NCBI RefSeq assembly: GCF_027568395.1
Contig: NZ_JANKZL010000009.1
Location: forward strand, 1 to 64,000
Direction: 5' to 3'
Source: Aminobacter sp. HY435
GTDB taxonomy: Bacteria; Pseudomonadota; Alphaproteobacteria; Rhizobiales; Rhizobiaceae
Length of the DNA: 64,000 nucleotides
Shown: piece by piece, positions 36,311 through 45,980 of the stretch
Numbering within the stretch: position 1 is the stretch's first letter
Layout: every line of letters begins with the position of its first letter
Program-made: the position numbers and the translations under genes
The notes under the pieces: model-generated
What the model was told of the DNA's origin: nothing
The model's input: the letters and a program-made list of their open reading frames with translations, nothing else
Databases searched by the model: none

Positions 36311-37111
36311 TCAGTCGCCGAAAAGCGAACGGCGGCCGTTGCTTATGTCGTCTGCGCGTTGCGTCGGCCTGTCGCCGTCGTCGTGCAGCACCAGCGGCGG
36401 GCAGATGCGCATCGCTGCGCGCGAGGGCCGCTTGGCGCGCACCACCACGCGGATCGCCGCGGCGTCGGCACGGGGATGCACCGCCATCACCTCGGCATGG
36501 CCGAAGCGGCCTTCCATGGCCTGCAGTATCGCCACCAGCTGTTCCGGGCGGGCGATGACGGCGATGCCGCCGCGCGGCCGGACCACTGCCGCCGCGCTTC
36601 TGACCCAGTTTTCGAACAGGTCGTGGTCCATCACATGCGCCTGTCGCTTCAGCGCGTCCGGCGTCGGCCGGTGATGCGGCGGGTTGAACGGCGGGTTCAT
36701 GATGACGAAATCGGCCGACCCATCGGTCAGCCCCGCCGATATTCTGGCTTTCCCCGAGAGCGATACATCGGCGACCAGCGCCGAGACCCGCCCGGCGAGG
36801 TGGGCGTTCTCCGGCAGAGCTATGGATGCCCAGGCGAACGCCGCCATCTCCTGCGTCAGTTCCACGAGCTGGACGCGCGCGTCCTTGCAGCGCGATGCGA
36901 CCGCAAGTCCGGCGCAGCCTGCGCCTGCGCCGAAATCGGCGAGACGTCCGGCAAACGACCCCGGCACCGCCGCTGCCAGCATCAGGGCATCCATGCCGGC
37001 GCGATGGCCGCCCTTTTTCGGCTGAACCAGCCAGAAATCACCGCGATGGAAGGCGTCCACGCTGTGAGGCGGCAAATGCTGCATCTCGCGCGGCAGCGGT
37101 TCGGCTGTCAC
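36311..37111 (-). CDS. TrmN6-like tRNA/rRNA adenine-N6 methyltransferase
   Basis: 266-residue SAM-dependent methyltransferase. LADFGAGAGCAGLAVASRC is the SAM motif I, VELTQEMAAFAW motif II, and VIMNPPFNPPHHR the catalytic NPPF of N6-adenine enzymes. Similar to TrmN6 (YfiC), which modifies A37 of tRNA1-Val. GTG 37111 overlaps the DUF2007 stop by four bases (GTGA), indicating translational coupling and deciding this start. Confidence 0.85.
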   Translation of the reverse strand: MTAEPLPREMQHLPPHSVDAFHRGDFWLVQPKKGGHRAGMDALMLAAAVPGSFAGRLADFGAGAGCAGLAVASRCKDARVQLVELTQEMAAFAWASIALPENAHLAGRVSALVADVSLSGKARISAGLTDGSADFVIMNPPFNPPHHRPTPDALKRQAHVMDHDLFENWVRSAAAVVRPRGGIAVIARPEQLVAILQAMEGRFGHAEVMAVHPRADAAAIRVVVRAKRPSRAAMRICPPLVLHDDGDRPTQRADDISNGRRSLFGD

Positions 37112-37332
37112 TTTTGCCGGATTTCGTGTTCGATGCCGGCATCTGTCAGCAGTTGCCGCGCTTCCGCTGCGTCGTCCTCGTCGATCATGATCCGGCGCGG
37201 CAGGATGCCGAGCGATCCGTCGAGCACGCTCATGTTCTGGTCGGCGATGAAGCAGCCGATGCCGGCATCGCGCAGCAGCGATTCGACGAAAGATATGATG
37301 ACGGCGTCGTTGGTGCGAATGAGTTCGATCAT
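37108..37332 (-). CDS. DUF2007 domain protein
   Basis: 74-residue putative signal-transducing protein; starts MIELIRTNDAVIISFVESLLRDAGIGC and has DGSLGILPRRIMIDEDDAAEARQLL, the small domain found in proteins with a ferredoxin-like fold. ATG 37332 gives the usual family N-terminus; no strong ribosome site precedes it. First gene of the leftward operon, divergent from the polyprenyl synthase gene; it overlaps the methyltransferase start. Confidence 0.8.
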   Translation of the reverse strand: MIELIRTNDAVIISFVESLLRDAGIGCFIADQNMSVLDGSLGILPRRIMIDEDDAAEARQLLTDAGIEHEIRQK

Positions 37333-37496
37333 CAGGCGAAATTCGCAGTTTGGTGCGGCGAAGTAAACGACGTGTGTTGCACCGCGCCAATTCGCCACTT
37401 GCCGGTGTGGTGCATACCGCCCTAGAATCGCCTAAAAGCTGCGCGCGCGATATCGCGCCTGTTTGACTGGGCGCCTGTGTAACTGGAGTGTTGGCC

Positions 37497-38513
37497 TTGG
37501 GTGTGGTTCTCAACATCGAGAAGGGGAAGCGGGACGCGGCGTCGATCAAGGATCTGATCGACCTGACTTCGGCCGACATGGCCAGGGTCAACGAACTGAT
37601 TCTGTCCAAGGCCGGGTCCGACGTCGAGATGATCCCCGAGGTGGCGAACCACCTCATTTCGTCCGGAGGCAAGCGCCTGCGGCCGATGCTGACCTTGGCG
37701 GCCGCCCAGATGTTCGGCTATGCCGGCGAAAATCACGTCAAGCTGGCGACATCGGTCGAATTCATGCACACGGCGACGCTGCTGCATGACGACGTCGTCG
37801 ACGAAAGCGACCTGCGCCGCGGCAAGAAGACCGCCCGCACCATCTGGGGCAACCAGGCGAGCGTGCTCGTCGGCGATTTCCTGCTCGGCCAGGCCTTCCG
37901 CATGATGGTCGAGGTCGGTTCGCTCGAAGCGCTCGACATCCTGTCTTCGGCGGCATCGATCATCGCCGAGGGCGAGGTAATGCAACTCGCCGCCGCCAAG
38001 AACCTCGAAACGACCGAAGACGAACATTTCGCAGTCATCAAGGCCAAGACCGCGGCGCTGTTTTCGGCTGCCGCCGAAGTCGGCCCCGTCATCGCCGGCG
38101 CTTCGAAGAACGACAAGGCCGCGCTCCGCTCCTACGGCATGAACCTCGGCCTCGCCTTCCAGCTGATCGACGACGCGCTCGACTATGGTGGTTCGAGCAA
38201 GGACCTCGGCAAGAACGTCGGCGACGACTTCCGTGAGGGCAAGGTCACGCTGCCGGTCATCCTGAGCTACCGCCGTGGCAGTGCCGCCGAGCGCGCCTTC
38301 TGGAAGAGCGCCATCGAAGACGGAGCCACCGACGAGGCGGCGCTGGAAAAGGCGATCGGATTGATGACGCGCCACGGCGCGATCGCCGATACCATTGGCC
38401 GGGCCAGCCATTTCGGCGAAATCGCCCGCGACGCCTTGGCGCCGCTGGAGAACACGCCGCAGAAGTCGGCGCTGATCGACGTCATCGATTTCTGCATCAG
38501 TCGGGTCGTCTGA
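37497..38513 (+). CDS. Polyprenyl diphosphate synthase (octaprenyl/decaprenyl type)
   Basis: Makes the long isoprenoid chain for ubiquinone. The 338-residue protein has both Asp-rich motifs: LLHDDVVDESDLRRG (FARM) and FQLIDDALDYGG (SARM), plus GGKRLRPML and EGEVMQLAA. TTG 37497 is chosen because GGAG is nine bases upstream; three other candidate starts within 10 bases are possible. It is divergent from the ispE-moaB operon, whose product IspE supplies its precursors. Likely equivalent to ispB, with chain length fixed by residues before FARM. Confidence 0.9.
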   Translation: MGVVLNIEKGKRDAASIKDLIDLTSADMARVNELILSKAGSDVEMIPEVANHLISSGGKRLRPMLTLAAAQMFGYAGENHVKLATSVEFMHTATLLHDDVVDESDLRRGKKTARTIWGNQASVLVGDFLLGQAFRMMVEVGSLEALDILSSAASIIAEGEVMQLAAAKNLETTEDEHFAVIKAKTAALFSAAAEVGPVIAGASKNDKAALRSYGMNLGLAFQLIDDALDYGGSSKDLGKNVGDDFREGKVTLPVILSYRRGSAAERAFWKSAIEDGATDEAALEKAIGLMTRHGAIADTIGRASHFGEIARDALAPLENTPQKSALIDVIDFCISRVV

Positions 38514-38678
38514 GGTCGCGAGGCGGCGCCAAGGCGGTGTCATGCCGGATTGTGACGCCGGACCGGATTGAAGCGCGACCCCAAAAAGGCCATGCTTGCC
38601 GCTGACAAACGGTTTGCGACCGTTGACCCGTCTCGCGGGACGGCTGATGACTGCAATGCCTGACTAGGAAGGACTTTC

Positions 38679-40679
38679 ATGCGGCAGCGACGCGCAATCT
38701 GGCTACTTGGCCTGGCGGCCCTGACAGGCTTCACCGCCCTGACGCAGCCCGGCTATGCCAAACAGGTCAACGAACCGGTCGAAATCAGTTCGTTTTCAGG
38801 CGCTTATCTCGCCGCGCGCATTGCTGAAGCCGATGACGACCTGGATGGCGCTATCGCTTACTACAAGCAGGCGCTTGCATTCGATCCCGAAGATACCTCT
38901 CTCCAGCAGAGCCTGATGCTGGCGCTGATCTCCGAAGGCCGCTTCGACGAATCGCTGCCCTACGCGGAGATGCTGAAGACGGTGCCGGACGTCGAGCGCT
39001 TTTCGCGCCTGGCGCTCGCCGTCGATGGTTTTCGCAAGAAGGATTACGACGGGGCCCAGAAATGGCTGAAGCTGGCGCTCGAGTCGGATCTCGACCGTTT
39101 AATCACCGGCATCATGACCGGCTGGGCCATGCAGGGCGAAGGCAAGACTGCCGAAGGCCAGCAGGTACTGGAAAAGCTCGAGGGTCCCGAGTGGTATGAC
39201 CTGTTCAAATCCTATCACAGCGCACTGATCGCCGAAGCTGGCGGCCAGGGCGAAAAGGCCGGCAAGATATTCCGCGCCACGATTGAAAATCTGAGCGCTG
39301 GCAGTGCCGCGCCCGAGACCTGGATGCGCGCTGCCGAGGCCTATGCCGGTTTCCTGGCGCGTAGCGGCAAGAAGGCCGAGGCAATTGCCGTTCTCGACAA
39401 GGCCGAAGAGTTCGCGCCCGGCAAGCTGCCGATTGCGGTGCTGCGCGAGAAGGTCATCAAGGGCGAGAAGGTCGTGCCGCTGGTCGGCGACGCAAGTGCT
39501 GGCGCCGCCGAAATCCTGCTCAACCTGTCGACCGCGCTCAATCGCGGCGGCGGCGAGCCGTTTGTCCGGCTGTATCTGCAATACGCGCTGGCGCTGGAGC
39601 CCGATAACGACGAGCTTCTGGTTCAACTGGCGGCGATCGCCGAGCAGCAGCAGGATGGCGAGGAAGCGATTGCGCTGTACCGCCGCGTACCGGCGACGTC
39701 GCCGCTCAAGCGGCTGTCGGAGCTGCAACTGGCGCTCAATCTTGCCGACCTCAAGCGTCACGACGAAGCGATTGCCCACCTCAAGGGATTGGTCGCCGAC
39801 AATCCCGATGACATGCGCGGCTATCTGGCGCTCGGCGGCGTTTACGCCGCGACCGAGAATTATCGCGCTGCGGCCGACATCTACGACAAGGCTGTCGCGG
39901 TGCTTAAGACGCCGACCAACGCCAACTGGAACGTCTACTACCAGCGCGGCATTGCCTATGAGCGGCTGAAGGAATGGCCCAAGGCCGAGCCGAATTTCCG
40001 CGAGGCGCTGAAGCTGTTCCCCAACCAGCCGCAGGTGCTCAACTATCTCGGCTATTCGTGGGTCGACATGAACACCAATCTCGAGGAGGGCCTCGGGATG
40101 ATCAAGCAGGCCGCCGACCTGCGTCCGAGCGATGGCTACATCATCGATTCGCTTGGCTGGGCGTATTATCGCCTTGGGCGCTTTGACGATGCGGTGCGCG
40201 AGCTTGAGCGCGCGGTGTCGCTGAAGCCCGACGACCCCGTCCTGAACGACCATCTGGGCGATGCCTACTGGCGCGCCGGGCGGAAGCTCGAAGCGACGTT
40301 CCAGTGGAGCCATGCGCGCGACATGAAGCCGGAACCGAACGTTCTGGCCGACGTCGAAAAGAAGCTCGCGAGCGGCCTGCCGCCGCTGCCGGAAAAGCCG
40401 ACGGCACTTGAGGCGCCGGTGAAGGCGCCTGTCGTGCCCGCAACGCCTGCGCCCGACAGCCAGAAGAAGAGCGAGGCCGAGACGCCTGCCGTTGAGCCGG
40501 TCGCCCAGGCCATTCCGGCCGCCTACAAGGTGCAGCGCGGCCAGTCCTTGTGGTCTATCGCCAACGAGGTGCTCGGCGACGGTGATCGTTATCGCGAGAT
40601 CCTCGACATCAACCCGCAGTTGCGCGGCGATCCGGGACGCCTTGCGCCCGGCCAGGAGCTGCGCCTGCCCGGCAACTGA
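38679..40679 (+). CDS. Secreted TPR-repeat protein with C-terminal LysM domain
   Basis: 666 residues. A signal peptide ([24 protein letters not shown]) is followed by tetratricopeptide-like repeats over most of the length (for example [53 protein letters not shown]), then a Pro/Ala-rich linker and a LysM domain at about residues 615-665 ([37 protein letters not shown]). The architecture points to a periplasmic protein scaffold binding peptidoglycan; related TPR proteins act in polysaccharide export or envelope assembly. Partner unknown. Confidence 0.82.
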   Translation: MRQRRAIWLLGLAALTGFTALTQPGYAKQVNEPVEISSFSGAYLAARIAEADDDLDGAIAYYKQALAFDPEDTSLQQSLMLALISEGRFDESLPYAEMLKTVPDVERFSRLALAVDGFRKKDYDGAQKWLKLALESDLDRLITGIMTGWAMQGEGKTAEGQQVLEKLEGPEWYDLFKSYHSALIAEAGGQGEKAGKIFRATIENLSAGSAAPETWMRAAEAYAGFLARSGKKAEAIAVLDKAEEFAPGKLPIAVLREKVIKGEKVVPLVGDASAGAAEILLNLSTALNRGGGEPFVRLYLQYALALEPDNDELLVQLAAIAEQQQDGEEAIALYRRVPATSPLKRLSELQLALNLADLKRHDEAIAHLKGLVADNPDDMRGYLALGGVYAATENYRAAADIYDKAVAVLKTPTNANWNVYYQRGIAYERLKEWPKAEPNFREALKLFPNQPQVLNYLGYSWVDMNTNLEEGLGMIKQAADLRPSDGYIIDSLGWAYYRLGRFDDAVRELERAVSLKPDDPVLNDHLGDAYWRAGRKLEATFQWSHARDMKPEPNVLADVEKKLASGLPPLPEKPTALEAPVKAPVVPATPAPDSQKKSEAETPAVEPVAQAIPAAYKVQRGQSLWSIANEVLGDGDRYREILDINPQLRGDPGRLAPGQELRLPGN

Positions 40680-40795
40680 ACCGGCCGCAACGGCTGTCTT
40701 TGCGCCGCTGCTTGACCCTTACATGCGCTCGGAATAGGACGGGGCCTCTCTGGCCCCGTTTCCTTGCGGGGCGCGCCAATGATCGAGCTTCGCCC

Positions 40796-41740
40796 GTGAC
40801 CGACCAAATGCCCGCCCACATGCACCCCAGCCGCTCGTTTCAGGGCCTGATCCTGACGTTGCACAACTACTGGGCCGCACATGGTTGCGTCATCCTGCAG
40901 CCCTACGACATGGAAGTCGGCGCCGGCACGTTCCATCCGGCGACCACGCTGCGCGCGCTCGGGCCCAAGCGCTGGAATGCGGCCTACGTGCAGCCGTCGC
41001 GCCGCCCCAAGGACGGCCGCTACGGCGAAAACCCGAACCGCCTGCAGCACTACTATCAGTACCAGGTCATCCTGAAGCCCAATCCGTCGAACCTGCAGGA
41101 ACTGTATCTCGGCTCGCTGAAGGCGATCGGCCTCGATCCGCTGGTGCATGACATCCGCTTCGTCGAGGACGACTGGGAAAGCCCGACGCTCGGCGCCTGG
41201 GGCCTTGGCTGGGAATGCTGGTGCGACGGCATGGAAGTGTCGCAGTTCACCTATTTCCAGCAGGTCTGCGGCATCGAATGCGCGCCCGTCGCCGGCGAGC
41301 TGACCTACGGACTGGAGCGCCTGGCGATGTATGTCCAGGGCGTCGACAACGTGTATGACCTCAACTTCAACGGCCTCGAAGGCGACGACAAGGTCACCTA
41401 TGGCGAGGTCTTCCTGCAGGCCGAGCAGGAATATTCACGCCACAATTTCGAGCACGCCAACACCGCCATGCTGCTCAGGCATTTCGAGGACGCCGAAGCC
41501 GAGTGCAACGCGCTTCTCGCTGCCGGCGCGCCCGTGGCGGGCGGCAACGTGGCCCAGCACAAGGTGGTTTTCCCCGCCTATGACCAGTGCATCAAGGCGA
41601 GTCACGTCTTCAACCTCCTCGACGCGCGCGGCGTGATCTCTGTCACCGAGCGGCAGAGCTACATCCTGCGCGTCCGCAACCTGTCCAAGGCCTGCGGCGA
41701 GGCCTTCCTGTTGACGGAAGCGGGCGGCTTGGCGGTCTGA
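40796..41740 (+). CDS. glyQ: Glycine--tRNA ligase alpha subunit
   Basis: Catalytic alpha subunit of the bacterial alpha2-beta2 glycyl-tRNA synthetase. 314 residues with [39 protein letters not shown], and [21 protein letters not shown] of the class II core. GTG 40796 gives [20 protein letters not shown] 40808 is an alternative. The partner gene glyS lies almost 1 kb away because a nuclease cassette separates them. A repeat starts one base after its stop codon. Confidence 0.94.
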   Translation: MTDQMPAHMHPSRSFQGLILTLHNYWAAHGCVILQPYDMEVGAGTFHPATTLRALGPKRWNAAYVQPSRRPKDGRYGENPNRLQHYYQYQVILKPNPSNLQELYLGSLKAIGLDPLVHDIRFVEDDWESPTLGAWGLGWECWCDGMEVSQFTYFQQVCGIECAPVAGELTYGLERLAMYVQGVDNVYDLNFNGLEGDDKVTYGEVFLQAEQEYSRHNFEHANTAMLLRHFEDAEAECNALLAAGAPVAGGNVAQHKVVFPAYDQCIKASHVFNLLDARGVISVTERQSYILRVRNLSKACGEAFLLTEAGGLAV

Positions 41741-41741
41741 A

Positions 41742-41795
41742 GGCTTTACCTCCCCCTTGATGGGGGAGGTCGCCGCGAAGCGGCGGGTGGGGGTG
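41742..41795 (+). repeat. 54-bp inverted repeat, left copy of the DUF559 cassette
   Basis: Contains the hairpin ACCTCCCCC-TTGAT-GGGGGAGGT (41748-41770) and CGCCGC-GAA-GCGGCG (41771-41785), then ggtgggggtg. The reverse complement is found at 42205-42258 with a few mismatches. It begins immediately after the glyQ stop codon. Confidence 0.85.
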
Positions 41796-41812
41796 ATGAG
41801 GAGGAGGGCTCG

Positions 41813-42196
41813 GTGCCCAAACTCGATCGTTTCCGACTGGAGTCAGCGCGCCGCCTTCGCTCGGCAATGACCGACGAAGAGCGGATCTTGTGGAAGCATA
41901 TTTGGCGAATTGCCGTTGAAGGAACGCATTTCCGCAAGCAAGCTTCACTAGGCATCTATTTTCCCGACTTCGTCTCGCATCGGCTGAAGTTAATCATTGA
42001 GGTCGACGGCGCTCATCATGGTTTTGATGATCAGAGACGGCATGATCAAACGCGGACCCTATGGCTCGAGAGCCAAGGATATCGGGTCCTTCGCTTTTGG
42101 AATCATGAAGTGAAACAGGAATTGGAAGCAGTTTTGGACACCATCTTTGCGGTCGTTGACGAGCGTCGCAGAGATCTGGCTGACGACGCTTCCTGA
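41813..42196 (+). CDS. DUF559-family VSR-like endonuclease domain protein
   Basis: 127-residue single-domain nuclease-fold protein. The PD-(D/E)XK core is present: FPDFVSHRLKLIIEVDG, with Asp in FPDF and Glu in IEVDG, followed by RFWNHEV. FRKQASLGIYF is another family signature. GTG 41813 follows GGAGGAGGG by four bases. Three lines counted by eye give about 50, 45 and 55 percent GC, well below the flanking glyQ and glyS. Because it lies between glyQ and glyS and between 54-bp inverted repeats, it looks inserted. Related proteins are often considered mobile or repeat-associated; the biochemical role here is unknown. Confidence 0.85.
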   Translation: MPKLDRFRLESARRLRSAMTDEERILWKHIWRIAVEGTHFRKQASLGIYFPDFVSHRLKLIIEVDGAHHGFDDQRRHDQTRTLWLESQGYRVLRFWNHEVKQELEAVLDTIFAVVDERRRDLADDAS

Positions 42197-42204
42197 CTGG
42201 AAGA

Positions 42205-42258
42205 CACCCCACCCCGGCGCTACGCGCCGACCCTCCCCATCGAGGGGAGGGTAAGGCC
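42205..42258 (-). repeat. 54-bp inverted repeat, right copy of the DUF559 cassette
   Basis: Reads cacccc-accccggcgc-tacgcgccga-ccctccccatcgaggggagggtaaggcc, the reverse complement of 41742-41795 with a handful of substitutions that preserve the two hairpin stems (GGCGC/GCGCC and CCCTCCCC/GGGGAGGG). Compensating changes suggest that structure is selected. Confidence 0.85.
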
Positions 42259-42313
42259 GCGCGGCCTCCGCTCCTTCGCTGGATGTGGGCAACACCGAAA
42301 TTCGAAGCAAACG

Positions 42314-42487
42314 CTATGCAGCAGCGAGCTCCAGGCCTTCCGGAAGGCGTGGCTGCAGGGTTTCGCCATTGATCGTCTGCAGCGCCTTGCGCACGCCCGG
42401 CATCCGTAGTTCCGCTGGCGCCGCCACATGCATTGTGAACAGGGCGGCGAGGGCGAAAGCTTGTAGGAGGGCGGAAGCGGTTTTCAT
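42314..42487 (-). CDS. Small secreted protein (57 aa)
   Basis: ATG 42487-42485 to TAG 42316-42314. N-terminal signal-like MKTASALLQAFALAALFTMHVAAPA (cleavage about residue 24), then a short mature part LRMPGVRKALQTINGETLQPRLPEGLE. No ribosome site is obvious, and the frame is antisense to the glyQ-glyS transcript, so evidence is only moderate. It lies between the repeat-flanked nuclease gene and glyS. Function unknown. Confidence 0.45.
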   Translation of the reverse strand: MKTASALLQAFALAALFTMHVAAPAELRMPGVRKALQTINGETLQPRLPEGLELAAA

Positions 42488-42690
42488 TGTTTTCGAGCCA
42501 AAAGGTGTCTGCCTGAGCGTTGGTCGCTTCAGCGCGGCATTCGGTTCATGGAAATCCTCGCCCCAAGGACGAATTCGCAGGGCAGGTCCCGACAGCCCAA
42601 TGGGGATTTCCGCCGATCGCGCGCGGGAAGGTGACAGCGGGCGGCTGAGTTGCTATGCCGCGCGGACCATTTCCCGCGTGAGCCCGTCCG

Positions 42691-44982
42691 ATGCCCGATC
42701 TGCTACTTGAGTTGCGTTCCGAAGAAATCCCCGCCCGCATGCAGCGCAAGGCGGCGGGTGACCTCAGGAAGATGCTGACCGACGGTCTGGTCGAAGCAGG
42801 TCTTACCTACGAGGCAGCGCGCGAATATTGGACGCCGCGCCGGCTCACCCTCGACGTCAGAGGGCTGACCGCCCGCTCGAAGGACATCCACGAGGATCGC
42901 AAAGGCCCTAGCACCAAGGCGCCGGAAGCGGCGATCCAGGGCTTCCTGCGCAGCGCCGGCCTGGCTTCGATCGCAGAGGCGCACGTCCACAGCGATCCCA
43001 AGAAGGGTGATTTTTATGTCGCCCATATTTCCAAGCCGGGCCGCTCGGCCGAGGAGATCATCGCCGAGCTGGTGCCCGCGATCATCAGGACGTTTCCCTG
43101 GCCCAAGTCGATGCGCTGGGGCCCGGCTTCGGCAAGGCCCGGCAGCCTGCGCTGGGTGCGCCCGCTGCAGTCCATCGTCTGCACCTTCGGGCCGGAAACC
43201 GAAGAGCCCGTCGTCGTCGATTTCGAAGTCGACGGCATCCGCTCGGGCAACATCACCTACGGCCATCGCTTCCATGCGCCCGAGGCTATCAAGGTCCGCC
43301 GTTTCGAGGACTATGCCGCCAAGCTCGAAGCGGCCAAGGTCGTCATCGACGCCGAGCGCCGCAAGGAGATGATCGCTGCCGATGCGCGCAACCTGGCATT
43401 CGCCAGCGGGCTTGAACTGGTCGAGGACGAGGGCCTGCTCGAGGAGGTCTCCGGCCTCGTCGAATGGCCGGTCGTGCTGATGGGCTCGTTCGAGGATGCG
43501 TTCCTGCAAATTCCGGCCGAGGTCATCCGCCTGACCATCCGCGCCAACCAGAAGTGCTTTGTCACGCGGCCGCAGGGGAGCGAGGACGCGCTTTCCAGCC
43601 ACTTCATCCTGACCTCGAACATCGAGGCCAAGGACGGCGGCAAGGAAATCGCGCATGGCAATGGCAAGGTGGTGCGCGCGCGCCTGTCGGATGCGCTCTA
43701 TTTCTGGAACACCGACCAGGGCGACCTGCCGGATATCGACACGCTGAAGGGCGCGGCTTCCGCTTTCGCGCTCGACCTCGCCAAGCCGCTCGACCAGCGG
43801 ATGGCGCGGCTCGACCATTTGGGCGTGACCTTCCACGCCAAGCTTGGCACCCAAGGGCAGCGCGTCCAGCGCATCCGGTCGCTTGCCCGCGAGATCGCGC
43901 CGCTGGTCAACGCCGAGCCGAAGCTTGCCGAGCGCGCAGCCGTGCTCGCCAAGGCCGACCTGCAGACCGAAGTGGTCGGCGAGTTCCCCGAACTGCAGGG
44001 CGCGATGGGCCGCAAATATGCGTTGCTGCAGGGCGAAAGCCCTTCCGTGGCCGCGGCGATCGAGGAGCATTACCGGCCGCAGGGCCCGTCTGATCGCGTT
44101 CCGGCCGATCCGGTTTCGGTTTCGGTGGCGCTCGCCGACAAGCTCGACACGCTGGTCGGATTCTGGACGATCGATGAGAAGCCCACGGGCTCGAAGGACC
44201 CTTATGCGCTGCGCCGTGCCGCGCTCGGCGTCGTCCGCATCATCCTGTCGGCGCGCGGCCCGCTGCCGCTGACCAGGCTGTTCGATGCCGCGCTGGCCCA
44301 ACTCGCCGAAACCTCGATCACCAAGAGCCTCGCCGCATTCGAGGCGAAGCAGGATGCTATCGACAGCGGCGACGTCGATGGCGAGCAGGATGTCGACAAC
44401 GCGCTCGCTTCTTACGAGGCCGAGTTGCGCCGCGACGCCATTGCCCGCGCGGCTCCGCTGAAGGCGGACCTGCTGGCCTTCTTCCATGACCGCCTCAAGG
44501 TCTATCTGCGCGAGCTCGGCGCTCGCCACGACCTCATCGATGCGGTGATCACATCCGAAGCCGACGATCTCCTGGCGGTCACCCGCCGCGTCGAGGCGCT
44601 CGGCCACTTCCTCGAGAGCGAGGACGGCAAGAACCTGCTTGCCGGCACCAAGCGCGCCGCCAACATTCTCGCCGCCGAGGAGAAGAAGGGCACCGCTGTC
44701 GCTGCCCATGTCGATCCGGCGCTGTTCCGCGAAGACGCGGAAAAGGCGCTGTATGCAGCGGTCGACCAGGCTGTCGACAGCGCCGGCAAGGAAATCCATC
44801 GCGAAGACTTCGCCGCCGCCATGCGGGCGCTGAGTGTCCTGCGCGCGCCGGTCGACGCGTTCTTCGACAAGGTTCTGGTCAACGACGAGGACCAGGCCGT
44901 TCGCGCCAATCGCCTGGCGTTGCTGGCGCGCATCCGCGCGGCGACCGACCAGGTCGCGGATTTCTCGAAGATCGCGGGATAG
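42691..44982 (+). CDS. glyS: Glycine--tRNA ligase beta subunit
   Basis: 763 residues: N-terminal [24 protein letters not shown], central [19 protein letters not shown], and C-terminal anticodon/DALR-like domain ending [16 protein letters not shown]. The beta subunit binds tRNA-Gly and is required for charging by GlyQ. ATG 42691. In most bacteria glyS follows glyQ directly; here 950 bases with a nuclease cassette intervene. The length is about 60 residues more than E. coli GlyS, normal for alphaproteobacteria. Confidence 0.93.
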   Translation: MPDLLLELRSEEIPARMQRKAAGDLRKMLTDGLVEAGLTYEAAREYWTPRRLTLDVRGLTARSKDIHEDRKGPSTKAPEAAIQGFLRSAGLASIAEAHVHSDPKKGDFYVAHISKPGRSAEEIIAELVPAIIRTFPWPKSMRWGPASARPGSLRWVRPLQSIVCTFGPETEEPVVVDFEVDGIRSGNITYGHRFHAPEAIKVRRFEDYAAKLEAAKVVIDAERRKEMIAADARNLAFASGLELVEDEGLLEEVSGLVEWPVVLMGSFEDAFLQIPAEVIRLTIRANQKCFVTRPQGSEDALSSHFILTSNIEAKDGGKEIAHGNGKVVRARLSDALYFWNTDQGDLPDIDTLKGAASAFALDLAKPLDQRMARLDHLGVTFHAKLGTQGQRVQRIRSLAREIAPLVNAEPKLAERAAVLAKADLQTEVVGEFPELQGAMGRKYALLQGESPSVAAAIEEHYRPQGPSDRVPADPVSVSVALADKLDTLVGFWTIDEKPTGSKDPYALRRAALGVVRIILSARGPLPLTRLFDAALAQLAETSITKSLAAFEAKQDAIDSGDVDGEQDVDNALASYEAELRRDAIARAAPLKADLLAFFHDRLKVYLRELGARHDLIDAVITSEADDLLAVTRRVEALGHFLESEDGKNLLAGTKRAANILAAEEKKGTAVAAHVDPALFREDAEKALYAAVDQAVDSAGKEIHREDFAAAMRALSVLRAPVDAFFDKVLVNDEDQAVRANRLALLARIRAATDQVADFSKIAG

Positions 44983-45015
44983 GCCAGGGTCGGCGCTGAA
45001 GCGCCGCTCGACGTC

Positions 45016-45399
45016 TCAGTCGAGGATGCGGACCCTGACGCTCTGGCGATAGACCTCGACCTCGATCAGCGGCTCGCCGTTGAGGATTGCGTTGCGCGTC
45101 GCGCTGTTCATTGCGCCGGACCTGTTCAGCAATTGTTCGAAGCGGGCGCGCTTGGCGTTGGTGGTGAACCAGTCGTCGATATCGTCTTCTTCGTCCGTCT
45201 GGATGTGGCGATGGACATTGGCGCGATCCTGCCGAACCACCTGCGCTGCGCTGTCGAGCACGTAGCCGTCGCTTGCCAGGTGATCCTTCCCCGAAATCCT
45301 GGCGACATAGGTGCCCAGCAACTGGTCGGCATGGGCCAAGCCGGTGCCGAAGACGATGGAAGCGACAAGGCTCGCGGCGACAATGCCCTTGGTCGTCAT
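45016..45399 (-). CDS. Small secreted hypothetical protein (127 aa)
   Basis: Signal peptide MTTKGIVAASLVASIVFGTGLAHA (cleavage about residue 24), mature domain DQLLGTYVARISGKDHLASDGYVLDSAAQVVRQDRANVH and C-terminal part with EVEVYRQSVRVRILD. GGGGAA lies five bases before ATG 45399. Likely periplasmic; the family is not recognised. It converges with glyS (a 6-bp hairpin at 44991-45006 separates them) and is 64 bases downstream of another secreted protein gene on the same strand. Confidence 0.75.
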   Translation of the reverse strand: MTTKGIVAASLVASIVFGTGLAHADQLLGTYVARISGKDHLASDGYVLDSAAQVVRQDRANVHRHIQTDEEDDIDDWFTTNAKRARFEQLLNRSGAMNSATRNAILNGEPLIEVEVYRQSVRVRILD

Positions 45400-45463
45400 G
45401 GCGTTCCCCAAACACACAACCCTCGTGACACGGTGCGCAATGGCCGGTTGACAGTCAAGCGCG

Positions 45464-45814
45464 CTATTCGGTGGCGACCGGTGCCTGCTCGCCTTGCGTG
45501 TCGGCAGCCTCCGGAGTGGCAGGCGAGCCCGGCGCGGGCGGTGTTGCGACAACGGGATCTGCCGCAGCATGCCCGATCTCGCCGCCGCGCATGACCATCG
45601 GCTCCGGTCCCATTTTCGCGCCTACCGCTGCGACCTTGCCACTGTCGATGGCTGGGGCGCCCAGTTCAATGATCGAGGTGGGGTCCCACTGCCCCGCACC
45701 TGCGATGATCGCGGACGGGCTTGCAGCACTGTCTCCGAGTTCGACGATGGAAGATGCATGCGTGGCGCCCGAACCGGCAATGCCGGCAACAACAACTGCA
45801 ACAACAAGGCGCAT
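45464..45814 (-). CDS. Small secreted Ala/Pro-rich protein with repeated xSIxELG motif (116 aa)
   Basis: MRLVVAVVVAGIAGSGATHA is a signal peptide; the mature part contains SSIVELGDSAASPS and TSIIELGAPAIDSG, a twice-used (S/T)SI(V/I)ELG phrase, and a Pro/Ala-rich C-terminus (PPAPGSPATPEAADTQGE). ATG 45814. No domain recognised, and the low-complexity tail could be a flexible spacer. Reads into the 127-aa secreted gene 64 bases further. Confidence 0.68.
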   Translation of the reverse strand: MRLVVAVVVAGIAGSGATHASSIVELGDSAASPSAIIAGAGQWDPTSIIELGAPAIDSGKVAAVGAKMGPEPMVMRGGEIGHAAADPVVATPPAPGSPATPEAADTQGEQAPVATE

Positions 45815-45980
45815 CTGGTCCCCCGAGCTAAGATATCGCTCAGCGCAGGATAGACGGGCAGCGGTTTTGGCCCGATTGCCAAGAAAGCACGCATTTTAGC
45901 CAATGGCGGATTCTTGGCGCGCCCGCCTTGTCGCGCCACGCATTTGCGAGTTAGGACCTGATGACAAAGGATAGCGGAAC

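Noticed and set aside
35699-37366. Plus-strand frame of 555 codons opposite the S49 protease and methyltransferase genes
   Set aside because: Shadow of two well-supported minus-strand genes with catalytic residues.
44991-45006. CGGCGC-TGAA-GCGCCG hairpin as a terminator between glyS and the convergent secreted-protein gene
   Set aside because: No T-run on either strand; mentioned only in context.
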